NCBI GenBank assembly: GCA_016782355.1
Contig: JADHYP010000066.1
Location: forward strand, 1-7,570
Direction: 5' to 3'
Source of the DNA: Candidatus Syntropharchaeum sp.
Lineage (GTDB): Archaea > Halobacteriota > Syntropharchaeia > Alkanophagales > Methanospirareceae
Length of the DNA: 7,570 bases
How positions within the stretch are numbered: the first letter of the stretch is position 1; the number at the start of each line of letters is the position of its first letter. Below, one piece after another: positions 6,133-7,570 of this stretch. A model generated the notes under the pieces. The model was not told the DNA's origin, ran no database searches, and worked only from the letters and a program-made list of their open reading frames with translations. The position numbers and the translations under genes were made by a program.

Positions 6133-6384
6133 ATGAAAAGATTTAGCTTAACAGCTACAGTATGGGAAGAAGAAGGTGTATATGTTTCAAAATGTCCTGA
6201 GTTGGGCGTTGCAAGTTGCGGAGACACACCTGAAGAAGCACTTAGTAATTTGAAAGAAGCCGCAGAGCTTTATCTCGATAACGCTAAAGAGTTGGGGCTT
6301 ATTGTGGATGTAGAAACTGCTCTTACATCTCCCCATAAATTTACTTCTATAATTGAGGTAACCGCAGGAAGAAGCTGCCAGTAG
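6133..6384 (+). CDS. hicB: HicB-family antitoxin, probably with a readthrough C-terminal extension
   Basis: An 83-aa HicB-like antitoxin that in family members neutralises the HicA mRNA interferase. Core features are MKRFSLTATVWEEEGVYVSKCPE (strands), VASCGDTPEEALSNLKEAAELYL (turn and helix) and a tail ending TSIIEVTA, where homologues normally stop. Here five more residues (GRSCQ) follow before TAG, because the codon at 6367-6369 is GGA where TGA would be expected. A GGGTG SD lies 5 nt before the ATG. Its end overlaps the hicA frame, as is usual for hicBA pairs with translational coupling. It belongs to a different subgroup from the solitary HicB at 4799-5005. Base composition is AT-rich compared with the flanking housekeeping genes, consistent with horizontal acquisition. 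Confidence 0.9.
   Translation: MKRFSLTATVWEEEGVYVSKCPELGVASCGDTPEEALSNLKEAAELYLDNAKELGLIVDVETALTSPHKFTSIIEVTAGRSCQ
6355..6359 (+). promoter_or_regulatory. SD for the lost hicA start
   Basis: GAGGT within the hicB coding sequence sits 6 nt before codon 6366-6368, exactly where hicA should begin. That codon is AGG rather than ATG. The SD therefore marks the ancestral start position, and it is too far (15 nt) from the next candidate CTG at 6375 to serve it well. Confidence 0.55.
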
Positions 6385-6608
6385 TTTCTTCAGACGCTAT
6401 AATCAAAGCGTTGAAAAAAGGTGGATTTGAGTATGCGCCGAAGCGTGGTAAGGGTAGTCACATGGCACTTTACAAAATTGATGAAAATGGGCGTAAATTA
6501 CTTGTTATTGTACCAAAAAGGAGAGAACTTCCCAAAGGAACTCTTTTATCCATTCTTCAGCAAGCTAATTTATCAAAAGATGATTTTATTGAACTATTGA
6601 AGAAATAA
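6366..6608 (+). CDS. hicA: HicA-like mRNA interferase toxin frame without a normal start codon
   Basis: HicA proteins are small double-stranded-RNA-binding-like ribonucleases that cleave mRNA. The frame carries the whole family pattern: KKLPVVSSDAIIKALKKGGFE (helix 1), RGKGSHMALYK with the catalytic His in the GSH motif, LLVIVPKRRELPKGTLLSILQQANL and the tail LSKDDFIELLKK. Homology begins at 6366-6372, but the codons there are AGG AAG AAG CTG CCA, with no ATG, GTG or TTG, and an in-frame TGA lies at 6354-6356. The first standard start is TTG at 6411, which would remove most of helix 1 and give 65 aa. The gene is therefore either silenced, started at a non-standard codon, or made as a truncated form. 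A full version would be 80 aa, normal for the family. Confidence 0.8.
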   Translation, partial: RKKLPVVSSDAIIKALKKGGFEYAPKRGKGSHMALYKIDENGRKLLVIVPKRRELPKGTLLSILQQANLSKDDFIELLKK

Positions 6609-6690
6609 TCAAAATGAAGACAGAAAAAACAACAAAACAACGGGGATGCACCCTATTTTAATCGGGTGTGGAGTGGTTGGGGCTTTTGGC

Positions 6691-6732
6691 AAACATATTT
6701 AAGAGAGAAAAGAAATTATTAAAATGGTGATC
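6691..6732 (+). promoter_or_regulatory. TATA-like box and perfect SD ahead of a 10-codon ORF
   Basis: CATATTTAAG (6694-6703) is a TATA-like box with expected start near 6722-6726. It is followed by GGTGATC (6726-6732), which is fully complementary to the archaeal 16S rRNA 3' end. An ATG lies 4 nt further on. Confidence 0.5.
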
Positions 6733-6736
6733 AGAA

Positions 6737-6769
6737 ATGTCAGGAGCTAAAAAAGTTCATCCTTATTAA
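6737..6769 (+). pseudogene. Ten-codon ORF with strong expression signals; gene-start remnant or micropeptide
   Basis: Reads MSGAKKVHPY then TAA. Its promoter and SD are better than those of most full genes in the window, yet it stops after ten codons, 11 nt short of the convergent diphthine synthase stop. It may be the surviving 5' end of a deleted gene or a micropeptide. No family can be assigned. Confidence 0.3.
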
Positions 6770-6780
6770 CGAAAGAGAAC

Positions 6781-7542
6781 TCAAATAGACGCAGGAGCCT
6801 GTGCAATTTTCACCAACGCCTCCTTCTCCAGGAAATGCAAATCCCCCGGCACGACAATCACATGTGGAAGTTCACCGAATTCGTAACTCTTCAACGCACC
6901 TAAATAATCCGCTTTCACCACCGGCATATCCGACCCCGCTCTCGCTATCCCCACAATTACTGATTCTTTCAGCACTTTCCCGTTTCTTTTACCCTCAACC
7001 GCTTCCAACAGCTTTAACGCATCTTTTATACGCATCGAAATATCGAGATAGAGCAGAGTATGCAGCCCACGCTCTTTGTTTGCCATTACCGTGTCGTATG
7101 GCACTTCAGATATGAGCCCTTTGTAAGGCGGAGCGACCGTTGCGGATTTACCGAACTTGTAACTCTGGAGCCCACATAATCCGGCAACTGCCGAAGAAAT
7201 GGAAGGTGCATGTATTATTCTCGTATCAATAGCCATGTCTATCGCTCTAAGCCGCAAATCAACGTGCGTGGTAGCAATCATCGCATCTCCACCGCTAAGT
7301 AAAACCACTTTTTGGTTCTTTGCAAGCTTTAAAATCGTCTCCTCCGCATTTTCCTCTATGTCGCCTCGTTCCAATACAGAAATTCGTTTGCCATACGCCA
7401 TCTCCATCCTTTCTACCGTTTTTCCGCCTAAGGGGGCGGTGTAAAATTCTGCATACACCACGTCCGCATCTCTTATCGCTTCTAACCCTTTCAGGGTTAC
7501 GTCCTTCTCATCGTATAATCCGAGACCTACGAAAGTGAGCAT
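6781..7542 (-). CDS. dphB: Diphthine synthase (S-adenosylmethionine-dependent methyltransferase)
   Basis: Methylates the 3-amino-3-carboxypropyl group on the modified histidine of elongation factor 2, a step in diphthamide synthesis; cytosolic. The 253-aa length is normal. Counting from the ATG at 7542: FVGLGLYDEKDVT (4-16) is the family N-terminus; AEFYT (31-35), SGGDAMIATTHVDLRLRA (83-100), HAPSISSA (111-118) and GLQSYKFGKSATV (124-136) are typical of the tetrapyrrole-methylase-like fold and its S-adenosylmethionine pocket. A TTG two codons upstream (7548) is in frame, but the family begins at MLTFVGLGLYDE, so the ATG is preferred. No SD is visible in the 28 bases upstream, so a leaderless transcript with a promoter beyond the window edge is possible. 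Confidence 0.95.
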   Translation of the reverse strand: MLTFVGLGLYDEKDVTLKGLEAIRDADVVYAEFYTAPLGGKTVERMEMAYGKRISVLERGDIEENAEETILKLAKNQKVVLLSGGDAMIATTHVDLRLRAIDMAIDTRIIHAPSISSAVAGLCGLQSYKFGKSATVAPPYKGLISEVPYDTVMANKERGLHTLLYLDISMRIKDALKLLEAVEGKRNGKVLKESVIVGIARAGSDMPVVKADYLGALKSYEFGELPHVIVVPGDLHFLEKEALVKIAQAPASI

Positions 7543-7570
7543 AAACAAACTTTTCTTTTACAAAGAAAAA

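Noticed and set aside
6357..6384. Programmed -1 frameshift producing a HicB-HicA fusion
   Set aside because: The overlap has no convincing slippery heptamer, and the intact SD placed for a separate hicA start makes a lost start codon simpler.
6614..6661. 15-codon frame starting MKTEKTTKQ right after hicA
   Set aside because: No SD, lysine/threonine-rich from an A-rich stretch, and no sign of coding constraint.
6648..6669. Hairpin GCACCC-N10-GGGTGT after hicA as terminator
   Set aside because: Only five Watson-Crick pairs plus a wobble, a long loop and no following T-tract; too weak to call.
6801..7115. Plus-strand frame of 104 codons inside dphB
   Set aside because: Antisense to diphthine synthase; Pro/Leu/Ser-rich shadow translation.

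Overview
The window is archaeal and most likely euryarchaeal. It encodes a group II chaperonin (thermosome), a membrane-anchored archaeal-type Lon (LonB) and diphthine synthase. Its upstream regions carry archaeal TATA-like boxes, and several genes have GGGTG- or GGTGATC-type Shine-Dalgarno (SD) sequences. A methanogen- or ANME-related lineage is possible, but the sequence alone does not settle it.

Layout. (1) Positions 1-1411, minus: lonB, cut by the window edge just as the protease domain begins. (2) 1504-2931, minus: aspartate kinase with two ACT domains, probably followed by lonB on the same strand. (3) 3088-4731, plus: thermosome subunit, divergent from the kinase, with a near-palindromic TATA region between them, and a T-rich terminator after it. 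(4) 4799-5005, minus: a solitary HicB-like protein. Immediately downstream lies a 10-codon scrap matching the C-terminus of a HicA toxin. (5) 5050-5148, minus: a possible 32-aa ORF following hsp20. (6) 5162-5806, minus: an Hsp20-family small heat-shock protein with an archaeal N-terminal extension. (7) 5937-6608, plus: an AT-rich cassette with inverted repeats around a promoter, a possible 38-aa ORF, hicB, and a hicA-like frame lacking a start codon. (8) 6691-6769: a promoter, a perfect SD and a 10-codon ORF. (9) 6781-7542, minus: diphthine synthase.

How the genes relate. Three protein quality-control factors (Lon, thermosome, Hsp20) lie close together beside housekeeping genes for amino-acid biosynthesis and EF-2 modification. 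Between the housekeeping genes sit two unrelated hicBA toxin-antitoxin loci, and both look decayed on the toxin side. In one, nearly all of hicA is gone. In the other, the sequence is explained by a single T-to-G change at 6367 that turned an ATGA stop/start overlap into AGGA, removing the hicB stop and the hicA start together. This retention of antitoxin with loss of toxin is the most notable thing in the window.
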